A DNA stretch of 64,000 nt from JABWBD01 sp040768665 (GCA_040768665.1 JAXGMN010000023.1:1-64000), one strand, 5' to 3'; numbered from the stretch's first letter, positions 48,274 through 57,600 are shown. Notes: generated from the sequence alone by a model not told the origin. Translations and numbers: made by a program.

Positions 48274-49761
48274 ATGATGACGTGGGCTTCTGACGACTTC
48301 GCGCCCGGTCGTGCTGGGCACGATAGCTGGAAAGACATGCCTGGACCTGCCGCCGGCAGCGACCATAAGGATCTGGCGAAGCTGCTCATGCCGGAGACGC
48401 GCCATTCCCTGATTCGCCGCCTTCAGCACGAAGAAATTGCGAGGCAGCGCACACACCAAGTGCAGGACGCCAGCGATTGGCGCCAGGAATCCGCCGACAA
48501 GCACCTGCAATCGATCGCCAGGACCGCCGGAGAACCTCGCGACTCGATTCGTTCCCCACGGAACGTCGATTCCAAAGAGACTGCATCAGGACGCCGAGAT
48601 CGCCCCCGGTTCATCGGCGTCTCGGCGGGTCTGGCTGCGGCTGCTGTGGCAGGGATCGTCCTGGCTGGCGTGCCGCCACTGTTCCGGCAGGTTGCGGCAA
48701 TTCAGTCGCCGCCTTCCACCGAGGTGGATTCTCCAAGTAGCACCACGAATCCGATAGACTCGGATGATCCTGCGCGTCCACCCCAGGACCGAAATACAGC
48801 GGTAGATTCTGCAATCGTCTCAACGGGCAGTGAGGAACCGACGTCACCGCCTCGCTCAGGCGAGGCTCCCGCGTCTGACGCCCCTGGCGAGAATCCGGCT
48901 TACTTCGAGGCAACTCCATCCGCTGCCCCCCCGATTCCAGTTGATAGGCAGCCCGAAGACTTTTGGGCACCACCGGTGGTCCTCGGCGCGCAGTGGAGTT
49001 TGCCCGACAGCCTCGTCGACTCGAATAGGGCGAAGTACCTGGAGTGCATTCGGCGGATGCTCAACGACTGCTGGAACTCCGAAACGGACGCGGGAGTCGC
49101 CGGGGCCAAGAGTCTATTCACCCATGCCGAGGAGCTTTGTGCGGAAGACGCACGCCTCTACCACGCCATGGCGCTCGTTCTTCTTCGCTATGGAAACGCC
49201 ACAGAGGCTCTGGTGGTCCTGGAAATGGCGGTTGCCCGCACCCGTTACCCCTACTTTTCGCCCTGGCAGCAGATGGTTTGCCAGCGTCTGCAGCGCGGCG
49301 ACCAGGAGCAGGCCGTCGCGGATTGTGTCCGTTTGGTACGCGTCGCGTCGCACTACGCAAACCACGGGTGGCAGGGCGCGACCCCGGCCGATCTCCCTTG
49401 CGCCCGACAAATCCTCGCTGAGAATGTCCACTTCGCCGCGTGCGTCCTGGGCTATCTCCAGTCGACCGTCTCGGCACCCCGCACCAATGCCATAGCATTT
49501 CGCATGCATGAGGCTGAACTGAGAAGGTGCCTGTTCGACGCCTGGCAACGGTTTATCGAGACCAGGGATACGGTCCGCCGGGAGTTGGAATCGCGGCACC
49601 GCTGGCAATTCAAAGTGAAGCCGAGCGATTCGGTCGACCGCGACTTCGTGGTCAGCATGGAACAGCATGTGCCGCAAAAGGTGCTCTTGGATCTGTCCGA
49701 ACGTTACCTTCCCGTTGGCTTGGAGTGGCAACGCAGCCAGCTTCTGACCTCGTTCCGCTAA
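48274..49761 (+). CDS. Membrane protein with putative TPR-like domain
   Basis: 495-residue protein. A cytoplasmic N-terminus of about 110 residues, rich in His/Arg/Asp (LLMPETRHSLIRRLQHEEIA), is followed by one transmembrane helix (FIGVSAGLAAAAVAGIVLAG), a Ser/Pro/Asp-rich linker and a helical extracytoplasmic domain with TPR-like repeats (AEELCAEDARLYHAMALVLL, YGNATEALVVLEMAVART). The closing region from about residue 405 (MHEAELRRCLFDAWQRFIET) is duplicated, alone, at 56479-56759. Topology is like the output or anti-sigma partner of an ECF system: it lies next to a converging ECF sigma gene, although no zinc anti-sigma motif is seen. The function is open. Confidence 0.65.
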   Translation: MMTWASDDFAPGRAGHDSWKDMPGPAAGSDHKDLAKLLMPETRHSLIRRLQHEEIARQRTHQVQDASDWRQESADKHLQSIARTAGEPRDSIRSPRNVDSKETASGRRDRPRFIGVSAGLAAAAVAGIVLAGVPPLFRQVAAIQSPPSTEVDSPSSTTNPIDSDDPARPPQDRNTAVDSAIVSTGSEEPTSPPRSGEAPASDAPGENPAYFEATPSAAPPIPVDRQPEDFWAPPVVLGAQWSLPDSLVDSNRAKYLECIRRMLNDCWNSETDAGVAGAKSLFTHAEELCAEDARLYHAMALVLLRYGNATEALVVLEMAVARTRYPYFSPWQQMVCQRLQRGDQEQAVADCVRLVRVASHYANHGWQGATPADLPCARQILAENVHFAACVLGYLQSTVSAPRTNAIAFRMHEAELRRCLFDAWQRFIETRDTVRRELESRHRWQFKVKPSDSVDRDFVVSMEQHVPQKVLLDLSERYLPVGLEWQRSQLLTSFR

Positions 49762-49892
49762 TGCTGAAGTCTTCAACAGAAGAGTCCCGAGGGCGCTGGC
49801 GGCACTGGTCGAGCAACCACGCCTGCGCCCCCAGTCGGGGACCAGGCACTTCAACAGTCGCAACTTCGGCCACAGTTGCCGCGCAGCACTCA

Positions 49893-49994
49893 GAGGCACT
49901 AACAAAACGGGGACTGGCTCCGAGCCAAGCGTCGACAATTCCCCGGCAAAAGGTTGTTCCGGTGAGGTGCCTGTCCCCGTTTTGTCAGGGCCTC
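49893..49994. repeat. Inverted-repeat element, family E copy 9
   Basis: Arms GAGGCACTAACAAAAC and GTTTTGTCAGGGCCTC, core GGGGACTGGCTCCGAGCC...GGTGAGGTGCCTGTCCCC. It ends 3 nt from the stop codon of the ECF sigma gene. The duplicated segment at 56760-56902 has no such element at the matching site, so the insertion postdates the duplication or was lost in the other copy. Confidence 0.9.
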
Positions 49995-49997
49995 GCC

Positions 49998-50588
49998 TTA
50001 ACCTGCCGGCGAGTTGTCTTCGGCTGGTGCCTCAATTGCGAATAGGTGCGCCACCTTGGCGCAGATCCGCGAGGGAAATCGGCGAAGCGTTCGGGTCGGG
50101 ATGCCGGTTTCCTCAGCGATTTCTTTCTGCTTGTACCCCTCCATCCGCAGCCGGAGAAACTCCTGCTCCGCCTCCGAGATGTGCCCGCAGATCTCTTCCC
50201 ACAGATCCTGAAACTCCAAGGCTTCGGCCAACCCTGGTTCGCGGCTCAAGCACTCGACAAGAAAACCTCGACCATCTTCGCCGTGCCCGCTGACCGCTAC
50301 CGGTTTCTTGACCTTGTTTCTCAACTTGTTGAGTGCAATCGTGACCAATAGTTTCCAGACGGCAACGTCGTTCTCGAAAACGAAATGTCCCTGACGAACG
50401 CGACGGAGCATTGACTTCATCGCCGACTGGCAAAGGTCGTCGGCTCCGACCGAGGCCCAGTACTTCGGCGATAGTTGCGCGCTAACCACGCTGAGAAGCC
50501 GCTCGATGTATCGCTGGTACAGTTCGGTGGCCGCTGCTTCGTCGCCCAAACGCCAACGCCGAACGAGTTCGGTAGTAGGTTCGTCCAT
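49998..50588 (-). CDS. ECF-type RNA polymerase sigma factor (copy 1)
   Basis: 196-residue ECF sigma factor. Region 2 (about 8-85) includes ELVRRWRLGDEAAATELYQR, YIERLLSVVSAQLSPKYWAS and DLCQSAMKSMLRRVRQGHFV; region 4 (about 125-180) includes ISEAEQEFLRLRMEGYKQKE and the recognition HTH IAEETGIPTRTLRRFPSRI. It is transcribed away from a Ser/Thr kinase gene, the arrangement known for planctomycete ECF groups linked to kinases. It has no anti-sigma zinc gene next to it; control by phosphorylation from the neighbouring kinase is a reasonable inference. Start ATG at 50588 (MDEPTTELV). Nearly identical to the copy at 56903. Confidence 0.9.
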   Translation of the reverse strand: MDEPTTELVRRWRLGDEAAATELYQRYIERLLSVVSAQLSPKYWASVGADDLCQSAMKSMLRRVRQGHFVFENDVAVWKLLVTIALNKLRNKVKKPVAVSGHGEDGRGFLVECLSREPGLAEALEFQDLWEEICGHISEAEQEFLRLRMEGYKQKEIAEETGIPTRTLRRFPSRICAKVAHLFAIEAPAEDNSPAG

Positions 50589-50694
50589 CTTCGTCGAATT
50601 CCCAATCCCTTTTCTCGCACCCGCCACACCTTGCTTGGCTAGTTTAGACGCTCACCCTTGGCGGGGCAAGTCCGTGTTTCCCCCCTCGTAAGGC

Positions 50695-50723
50695 TTGACT
50701 ACTCAACTCCGGCGTGTTACGTT
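50695..50723 (+). promoter_or_regulatory. Sigma-70-like promoter of kinase 1
   Basis: TTGACT, a 17-nt spacer, then TACGTT, located 55 nt before the kinase ATG. The same boxes with the same 17-nt spacer occur at the matching place before kinases 2 and 3, where the -10 box is TAAGTT. The TCCGGCG(T/C)G part of the spacer is conserved. Confidence 0.6.
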
Positions 50724-50777
50724 GGCCAACAGAAAATGCCACGTTGACGCGTCGAGAACCCTAATAGACCGCTCGCC

Positions 50778-53762
50778 ATGCCCGGCCAGCCGAAGCCCGT
50801 CCCTTCAACTCCGGACCGCGGAAATCAGAGCCCGGAAACCCGCCGGAGCCCGGAATCAACACCCCCAGTCTCCTCCGGGGAGCCGGCATCAGGAATACCC
50901 CAGCAGATCGGCCGTTACCGGATCTTACGCAAACTCGGCGAAGGCGGGATGGGCAGCGTCTACCTGGCGGATGACACTCAGCTCAAGCGGCGAGTGGCCC
51001 TCAAGATACCTAAATTCGCCGCAAACGAACGGCCGGAGGTCATTCAGCGTTTCTACCGCGAGGCTCAGGCGGCAGCCACCCTGCAGCACCGCAACATCTG
51101 CACCGTTCACGACGTGGGGCAGAGCGAGGGGCTGCACTACCTGACGATGGCCTACATCGAGGGCCGCACGCTGGCCGAACTCATCCGTCCGGACAAGCCC
51201 CTACCGGAGCGGCAGGTTGCCATTCTGGTGCGAAAGCTTGCCTTGGCACTCGACGAGGCCCACCGTCAGGGAATCCTCCACCGTGATCTGAAGCCTTCAA
51301 ACATCCTCATCGACCGCCAGCGTGAGCCGGTGATCATGGACTTCGGCTTGGCTAAGCGCGTGGGCGCGGACGAGGACCACCTGACAAAAACAGGTGCGAT
51401 CCTGGGCACGGCGGCATTCATGTCGCCTGAGCAGGTGGAAACGCCGGAGTCGATCGGGCCTGCGGCCGACGTTTACAGTCTCGGAGTCATCCTCTATCAG
51501 TTGCTCACCGGCCGACTGCCGTTTGACGGGCCGCCCGCATCAGTCATCGGTCAGCTCCTCATCAAGGAGCCGGAACCAGTAGAATCGCTCCGGCCGGAAG
51601 TGAGCCCACAGTTGGCCGAAATCTGCCGAAAGGCGATGGCCAAACGCATCGACGAGCGATACGCAAGCATGGCGGAATTCGCGAGCGTACTAACCGACTA
51701 CTTGCGGCAAAGCCTTCCGGAAGATCGAGGCCTGCCGTCAATGACTGGGGGTGTCCATAAAGATAATGCATTGACCACCTTGTTCTCCGCCGTGGCCGCC
51801 GAGGGCACCGCCAAGCGATTCAAGAGTGCGATGCGACTACCCCAGCAAAGTTCGTGGTTGCCGGAACGCAGAAGAGCCACTATGGCGGTGGGACTGGGAT
51901 CGACGGTGGTAGTCGTTCTGTTGGGCACGTTGGTTCAGTTTGCCGCCAGCGGCGGAACGCTCGTAGTTGAGATTGACGAGCCTGATGCGACAATCGAGGT
52001 GCTCGATGAGTCGGGAACTGTTGTAATCCGTCAATTGGCAAAGGAAAGCCCACTCAATCTAGCCGTTGATCCCGGAAAGCACCGGCTTAGAGTCGTGAAG
52101 GATAGTCTTGGGGTATTCGAGAGAGACTTTGTCATCGCCGCACGTGGAAAAGAAGTCATAAAGGTCCGGCTGCAACCCGTGCCTGGAAACAAGTTGGCCG
52201 ACTCTAAGACGGAGGTGGAGGACATTTCTATTGCTCCTGAGTCTCCAAGCGATCATGCTGCAATTCCCGAAGTATCTTCGGCGGTTGATCTCAGTGCTTA
52301 TACTGCCGGCTGGAGCAAACCGGTGAATCTGGGCCCAAGGATTAATTCTAGCGTAATGGATGCCTCGCCTGCGCTTTCCAGCGACGGCCTCGTTCTGGTC
52401 TTCGCCTCAAATCGCGATGGCGGGCTCGGGAACAGCGATCTTTGGCTATGTACTCGGCGGTCGCCTGATAGAGCTTTCGATGCACCAGTGAACATGGGAA
52501 AGGAAATCAATACCAGCTCCCGTGAAAGTGACCCATCTCTTTCTGACAATGCCCTGACACTCGTCTTCAGCTCAGCACGTTCCGGAGGAGCAGGAAATAA
52601 CGACCTTTGGATGAGTACTCGCAAGTCAGTGGACGCAGTGTTCAGTCAGCCCGTGAACCTGGGCAAAACCATCAATACCACTGCGTTTGAAGGTGCTCCT
52701 GCAATTTCCTCCGACAGGTTGACGCTCGTTTTCGCCTCTGATCGGCCTAGCGGTCTTGGAGGGAGTGATCTATGGATATCTGAACGCACGTCTGTCGCAG
52801 CCCCTTTTGGTCCAGCGATAAATCTCGGTCCGGCATTGAATTGCAGTCGTTTTGACGGGTGGCCCACGCTTTCAGTTGATGGGCGGACTCTGATATTCAG
52901 CTCGAGGCGAAGTGGTGGTTTCGGCATGGATGACTTATGGATTTCAGCACGATCTTCCATTTACTCTAAGTTCGCGCTGCCGGTAAACTTGGGAGCCACG
53001 ATCAACAGCAGTGAGCATGATGGCGGCCCTTCTCTTTCTTGTGACAGCACACTGCTATTGTTCCATTCTCAGCGCCCCGGCGGACATGGAGATTATGACC
53101 TATGGATGTCCACGCGAAAGAGCCCAGTGCAGCCGCTCGCGTCAGCAAGCGGCGATACGGTGCAGGTCTGGGATGCCGGAGATCGGACGACGAACTGGAC
53201 ACGCATCAGTGATAAACCCAGCGAGGCTGCGCAAAAGGTGAAACCAGAGACGAAGCCACCGGCCGAAAACGAGCAGTTGGAGATAACAACGAAGGCCCCA
53301 AGTAATCCGATAGTATCAGCCAAAGCGATCACAAATCCGACCCTTGAAAGGGTTAAGAAGATCGGCTTTCGAACCGTAAAGTCGATCGAACGCGCTCCCC
53401 ATGGGAAATTCAATACAATGGTCTCGCGGGAGGCTTACGAAGCGGCGAAACGTGCCGATCTGACGCTTGTTCAGGGTGCATCGACCATCACGGACAGCGA
53501 TACAGCTATCATGGATTTAGCGATCGAAGCGGTACCTTCCGGTACGATGGCGGAGGTGGTCCTGTCTGCCGAAGTGAACGTGATGGGCTTCGACGATAGC
53601 CCAGCAAAAGTCTGGGAGCACCGCAAATCGCTCGGCATTTTTGCCGTGGATCTGCTGCGGCGTGGACTTCCCACCTCGGTGATCGGCGCCCTCAGGAATG
53701 ACACTGGCGCGTTCTTCGACAAGTTCGTTGATGACTACCGCGCAGCTTCAGGCAAACAGTAG
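50778..53762 (+). CDS. Membrane Ser/Thr kinase with PEGA-like and PD40 sensor domains (kinase 1)
   Basis: 994-residue transmembrane kinase. Kinase domain about 47-310: P-loop GEGGMGSVY (54-62), VALKIPKF, HRDLKPSNILI (about 168), MDFGLAKR and a GTAAFMSPEQ segment; all catalytic residues are present. One membrane helix follows (MAVGLGSTVVVVLLGTLVQF, about 372-392). Outside the membrane lie a PEGA-like domain (EPDATIEVLDESGTVV to KVRLQP) and five or six PD40 repeats (about 515-800) of the type GLVLVFASNRDGGLGNSDLW. A last domain (about 860-990, RVKKIGFRTVKSIE, AFFDKFVDDYRAA) is not recognised. Ligand sensing by the propeller is inferred. No Shine-Dalgarno before the ATG. Divergent from ECF sigma copy 1. 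Confidence 0.92.
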   Translation: MPGQPKPVPSTPDRGNQSPETRRSPESTPPVSSGEPASGIPQQIGRYRILRKLGEGGMGSVYLADDTQLKRRVALKIPKFAANERPEVIQRFYREAQAAATLQHRNICTVHDVGQSEGLHYLTMAYIEGRTLAELIRPDKPLPERQVAILVRKLALALDEAHRQGILHRDLKPSNILIDRQREPVIMDFGLAKRVGADEDHLTKTGAILGTAAFMSPEQVETPESIGPAADVYSLGVILYQLLTGRLPFDGPPASVIGQLLIKEPEPVESLRPEVSPQLAEICRKAMAKRIDERYASMAEFASVLTDYLRQSLPEDRGLPSMTGGVHKDNALTTLFSAVAAEGTAKRFKSAMRLPQQSSWLPERRRATMAVGLGSTVVVVLLGTLVQFAASGGTLVVEIDEPDATIEVLDESGTVVIRQLAKESPLNLAVDPGKHRLRVVKDSLGVFERDFVIAARGKEVIKVRLQPVPGNKLADSKTEVEDISIAPESPSDHAAIPEVSSAVDLSAYTAGWSKPVNLGPRINSSVMDASPALSSDGLVLVFASNRDGGLGNSDLWLCTRRSPDRAFDAPVNMGKEINTSSRESDPSLSDNALTLVFSSARSGGAGNNDLWMSTRKSVDAVFSQPVNLGKTINTTAFEGAPAISSDRLTLVFASDRPSGLGGSDLWISERTSVAAPFGPAINLGPALNCSRFDGWPTLSVDGRTLIFSSRRSGGFGMDDLWISARSSIYSKFALPVNLGATINSSEHDGGPSLSCDSTLLLFHSQRPGGHGDYDLWMSTRKSPVQPLASASGDTVQVWDAGDRTTNWTRISDKPSEAAQKVKPETKPPAENEQLEITTKAPSNPIVSAKAITNPTLERVKKIGFRTVKSIERAPHGKFNTMVSREAYEAAKRADLTLVQGASTITDSDTAIMDLAIEAVPSGTMAEVVLSAEVNVMGFDDSPAKVWEHRKSLGIFAVDLLRRGLPTSVIGALRNDTGAFFDKFVDDYRAASGKQ

Positions 53763-53947
53763 TGCTGCAGTCAAAGAGTAAGCATTCTTTCGTGTTCCCG
53801 GCGTGACGCAGAATGTCCGCTTTTGCACGCCGCGCGGTGGCAATTGCTAACATGGGGACGCAAAGGTCGCTCAGCGAGCCTTGCTGCGTCACGGAGCGTT
53901 GAGCGTCGGCAATGTCAGGACAACATGCTCCCGCCCCCTCACATGAC

Positions 53948-53976
53948 TTGACTGTCCAGTTCCGGCGCGTTAAGTT
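53948..53976 (+). promoter_or_regulatory. Sigma-70-like promoter of kinase 2
   Basis: TTGACT-17 nt-TAAGTT, 51 nt before the ATG at 54028. The surrounding 80 nt match the upstream regions of kinases 1 and 3, although no sigma factor gene is present here. Confidence 0.6.
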
Positions 53977-54027
53977 CGGCGACGAAGCTCCGCTTGACGT
54001 GTCGCGAAGACCATAAGACCGCTCGCC

Positions 54028-56193
54028 ATGCCCGGCCAGCCGAAGCCCATCCCTTCAACTCCGGACCGCGGAACTCAGAATCCGGAAACCCGCGGGGGCT
54101 CGGAATCAACACCCCCACTTTCATCCGGCGAGCCAGGGCAGGGAATACCCCAGCAAATCGGCCGCTACCGGATCTTACGTAAACTCGGTGAAGGGGGGAT
54201 GGGCAGCGTCTACTTGGCAGAGGACACCGAACTGCAGCGTTCCGTGGCCCTCAAGGTTCCTAAGTTCTCCCAATCGGAGCGTCCCGAGGTCGTCGATCGC
54301 TTCTACCGGGAGGCCCGCGCGGCCGCGACCCTGCAGCACCGCAATATTTGCACGCTTCACGATGTCGGCCAGACCGAAGGATTGCACTACCTGACGATGG
54401 CCTACATCGAAGGCCGCACGCTGGCCGAGCTCATCCGCCCGGACAAGCCGCTGCCGGAGCGGCAAGTGGCCATTCTGGTGCGAAAGCTTGCCCTGGCACT
54501 CGACGAGGCCCACCGTCAGGGAATCCTCCACCGCGATCTGAAGCCCTCGAACATCCTCATCGACCGGCATCGTGAGCCGGTGATCATGGACTTCGGCTTG
54601 GCCAAGCGAGTGGGCGCGGACGAGGACCACCTGACCAAAGCAGGCAAGATCCTGGGCACGGCGGCATTCATGTCGCCTGAGCAGGTGGAAACACCGGAGT
54701 CGATCGGTCCTGCGGCAGACGTTTACAGCCTCGGAGTGATCCTCTATCAGTTGCTCACCGGACGACTGCCTTTTGACGGACCGCCCGCATCGGTCATCGG
54801 TCAGCTCCTCATGAAGGAGCCGGAACCGGTAGAATCGCTCCGGCCGGAAGTGAGCCCGCAGTTGGCCGAAATCTGCCGCAAGGCGATGGCCAAGCGCGTC
54901 GATGAGCGATACGCAAGCATGGCGAAACTGGCCGCAGACTTGGCCGAGTACCTGCAGCGGGCGTCCACGGGAGCATCGCTCGCGAACCGCTCGACACCCG
55001 ATGCAGCGTTGGCAAGCTTCCTTCAGACAGTTGCAGAGCCAATTCCGACCCGGCCACACGAACCATCAGCGCAGCTTTTCATAGGGCGAGAGAAGAGAGT
55101 CACGCTCAAAGTCCAGAGAGCGATTGCTTCGATCGTTCGCAGGCCCATGGTGGTGCTCGCCGCTGGAGGTTTTGCGGCGGCAGTGGTTCTTCTCGGGCTA
55201 GCCCTGGCGCCTTTGCCGCGAGAAGCAATCTTTCCCAGGACAGAGGATCAGATCGATCCCGCAGCGCATCACGGAGGCGACTCACCCCGTCAAGTATTCC
55301 ACGGGGAGTCCAATTGGCAGCGACCGGTCGCTCCACCACTAGCAGCCATTGCCCCCTTTGACGCTGCCCGGGCCAGGAAACATCAGCAGGCGTGGGCCGA
55401 TTACCTGAGAGTGCCCGTCGAGCAAGAGGTCGCTCTGGCAGGCAATGTCAAGCTTACGATGGTGCTGATCCCGCCGGGGGAGTTTGTGATGGGCTCCCCC
55501 GCAGAAGAACGGATTCGCTTCCTGGAAGAGGCGAGGGCGGCAGGCGACCGATGGACGGTCGACCGGATTCCAGCCGAAGGGCCGCAGCATCGGGTCCGGA
55601 TCACGCGACCATACTTTCTGGGCAAGTACGAGATCACGCAGGCCCAGTGGGAGGCGGTGATGGGGAACAACCCTTCCCGCTTCACCGACACTCCATCCCT
55701 ACCTGTGGAACGAGTGAGCTGGGACCACGTTCAGCCGTTTCTCGCCAAGCTCAACGAGTATGGTAAGGCTCAGAGGATGAAATTCGCGTTGCCTACCGAG
55801 GCGCAGTGGGAATACGCCTGCCGAGCGGGTACGACGACGCCCTGGCACTGCGGGGAGGACGAGGCCAAGTTACAGGAATACGCGTGGTTCAATGGGAATT
55901 CGGGCGGCAAGCCCCATTCGGTCGGCGAGTTGCTGGAGAACGCGTTTGGCCTTCACGACATGCACGGCAACGTGTGGGAGTGGTGCCAAGATGGGTATGA
56001 TGAAGGGTATTATGGGAGATCCCCGCTGGAGGATCCGAGTGGCGTTCCTCAGGCCTCGCACCGGGTGTACCGGGGCGGCAGTTGGATCAACGGCGCCGGG
56101 GTCTGCCGGTCGGCGATCCGCGGCGGGATCGTGCCGGCGTACCGGATCAGCATCCTGGGTTTCCGGGTGGCCCTAGTTCCGTCCGGCAAGTAG
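54028..56193 (+). CDS. Membrane Ser/Thr kinase with formylglycine-generating-enzyme-type domain (kinase 2)
   Basis: 721-residue kinase. Kinase domain about 47-310, with GEGGMGSVYLAED, HRDLKPSNILI and MDFGLAKR, complete. One membrane helix near 374-395 (PMVVLAAGGFAAAVVLLGLA). Extracytoplasmic FGE-sulfatase-type domain, about 455-720: LTMVLIPPGEFVMGSP, RPYFLGKYEITQAQWEAVMG, PTEAQWEYACRAGT, LHDMHGNVWEWCQDGYDEGY, and the end VYRGGSWINGAGVCRSAIRG. The Cys pair used for catalysis in true FGE is not evident, so this is a binding domain. The final 40 residues follow the RGGSW...CRSA.R....P..R....GFR pattern also used by targets of diversity-generating retroelements. No ECF gene adjoins. Confidence 0.92.
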   Translation: MPGQPKPIPSTPDRGTQNPETRGGSESTPPLSSGEPGQGIPQQIGRYRILRKLGEGGMGSVYLAEDTELQRSVALKVPKFSQSERPEVVDRFYREARAAATLQHRNICTLHDVGQTEGLHYLTMAYIEGRTLAELIRPDKPLPERQVAILVRKLALALDEAHRQGILHRDLKPSNILIDRHREPVIMDFGLAKRVGADEDHLTKAGKILGTAAFMSPEQVETPESIGPAADVYSLGVILYQLLTGRLPFDGPPASVIGQLLMKEPEPVESLRPEVSPQLAEICRKAMAKRVDERYASMAKLAADLAEYLQRASTGASLANRSTPDAALASFLQTVAEPIPTRPHEPSAQLFIGREKRVTLKVQRAIASIVRRPMVVLAAGGFAAAVVLLGLALAPLPREAIFPRTEDQIDPAAHHGGDSPRQVFHGESNWQRPVAPPLAAIAPFDAARARKHQQAWADYLRVPVEQEVALAGNVKLTMVLIPPGEFVMGSPAEERIRFLEEARAAGDRWTVDRIPAEGPQHRVRITRPYFLGKYEITQAQWEAVMGNNPSRFTDTPSLPVERVSWDHVQPFLAKLNEYGKAQRMKFALPTEAQWEYACRAGTTTPWHCGEDEAKLQEYAWFNGNSGGKPHSVGELLENAFGLHDMHGNVWEWCQDGYDEGYYGRSPLEDPSGVPQASHRVYRGGSWINGAGVCRSAIRGGIVPAYRISILGFRVALVPSGK

Positions 56194-56902
56194 TGGGGCA
56201 GGTGCAAGTGGGCCGCGGGAGCCTGTATCGGAGGCTGAGGGGACACGGAGGCGTAGCGGAGCGAAGCCGTAGATGTCCCCTCAAGCCGTAGCGGAAGGCG
56301 AACCGGCCCGCGTGTGGTGTACAGGTGTGGAAATATAGTGTACATACGTACCATTTATCGGTTAGAGTCTTTGTTCGTACCATCTGCGCGTCGTGCGCGA
56401 ATCTTCGTAGCCTGACTCTCCGAGTCGGGTAGTATTGATAGGCCCGATCGACCCGACTCGGAGAGTCAGGCTACGTCCGCACCAATCCCATAGCGTTTCG
56501 CATGCATGAGGCTGAACTTAGAAGGTGCCTGTTCGACGCCTGGCAAAGGTATATCGAAACCAGGGATACGGTCCGCCTGGACCTGGAATCGCGGCACCGC
56601 TGGCAATTCAAAGTGAAGCCGAGCGATTCCGTCGATCGCGACTTCCTGGTCAGTATGGAACAGCACGTGCCGAAAAAGGTGCTTTTGGACCTGTCCGAAC
56701 GTTACCTTCCCGTTGGCTTGGAATCGCAACGCAGCCAGCTTCTGACTTCGTTCCGCTAATGCTGAAGTGTTCAACAGAAGAGCCTTGACGCAAGGACCCC
56801 GATGGCACAGGCGGCACTGATCGAGCAACCACGGCTGCGTCCCCCAGTTGGCGACCAGGCACTTCAACAGTCGCAACTTCGGCCGCAGTTGCCGCGCAGC
56901 AC
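56194..56902. other. Region after kinase 2: two hairpins and a duplicated gene end
   Basis: 56239-56280: hairpin with arms GGGGACA/TGTCCCC around CGGAGGCGTAGCGGAGCGAA, then GCCGTAG. 56408-56474: perfect long hairpin, GTAGCCTGACTCTCCGAGTC, then GGG, with its exact complement after a 25-nt loop. 56479-56759: copy of the last ~93 codons of the membrane protein at 48274. 56760-56902: copy of its 3' flank without the family-E repeat. Confidence 0.75.
56479..56759 (+). pseudogene. Duplicated 3' fragment of the 48274-49761 gene
   Basis: The reading frame MHEAELRRCLFDAWQRYIET, then VRLDLESRHRWQFKVKPSDS and KKVLLDLSERYLPVGLESQR matches the C-terminal 85 residues of the membrane protein at 48274 with only a few changes. 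There is no start signal and the membrane part is missing, so it is a fossil marking the left edge of a segmental duplication that also carried the ECF sigma factor and a kinase. Confidence 0.9.
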
Positions 56903-57493
56903 TTAGCCCGCCGGCGAATTGTCGTCGGATGGAGCGTCCATTGCGAACAGGTGCGCCACCTTGGCGCAGATCCGCGAGGGGAATCGGCGAAGAGTTCGGG
57001 TCGGGATGCCGGTTTCCTCAGCGATTTCTTTCTGCTTGTACCCCTCCATCCGCAACCGGAGAAACTCCTGCTCCGCCTCCGAGATGTGCCCGCAGATTTC
57101 TTCCCACAGATCCTGGAACTCCAAGGCTTCGGCCAGACCAGGTTCGCGGCTCAAGCAGTCGAGAAGAAACCTTCTACCGTCTTCGCCGTGCCCGCTGACC
57201 GCCACCGGCCTCTTAAGCTTGTTTCTCAACTTGTTGAGCGCAATCGTGACCAACAACTTCCAGACGGCGACGTCGTTCTCGAAAACGAAGTGCCCCTGAC
57301 GAACGCGGCGTAGCATCGACTTCATCGCCGACTGGCAAAGGTCGTCGGCTCCGATCGACGCCCAGTACTTTGGCGACAGTTGCGTGCTCACCATGCCGAG
57401 AAGCCGCTCGATATATCGCTCGTACAGTTCGGTGGCCGCCGCTTCGTCGCCCAAACGCCAACGCCCAACGAGTTCTGTAGTTGGTTCGTCCAT
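56903..57493 (-). CDS. ECF-type RNA polymerase sigma factor (copy 2)
   Basis: 196 residues, with the same regions as copy 1: ELVGRWRLGDEAAATELYER, DLCQSAMKSMLRRVRQGHFV and IAEETGIPTRTLRRFPSRI. Differences are scattered and conservative (for example KLKRPVAV for KVKKPVAV, and a SDDNSPAG end for AEDNSPAG), and the DNA-recognition helix is unchanged, so both sigma factors should read the same promoters. It diverges from kinase 3 with a 190-nt gap, exactly as copy 1 does from kinase 1. Start ATG at 57493. Confidence 0.9.
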   Translation of the reverse strand: MDEPTTELVGRWRLGDEAAATELYERYIERLLGMVSTQLSPKYWASIGADDLCQSAMKSMLRRVRQGHFVFENDVAVWKLLVTIALNKLRNKLKRPVAVSGHGEDGRRFLLDCLSREPGLAEALEFQDLWEEICGHISEAEQEFLRLRMEGYKQKEIAEETGIPTRTLRRFPSRICAKVAHLFAMDAPSDDNSPAG

Positions 57494-57600
57494 CTTAGTC
57501 GACTTCCAAATCCCTTCTCTGGCACCTGAAACAGCTTGCTTGGCCAGTTTAGCTGCTCGCCGTCCGCGGGGCAAGTCCGCGGCTGCCCCCCTCGCATGGC

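Noticed and set aside
54028..56280. Firm claim of a diversity-generating retroelement
   Set aside because: No reverse transcriptase, accessory gene or template repeat was found in the window. The C-terminal pattern is shared by ordinary FGE domains, so it is reported only as a hypothesis.
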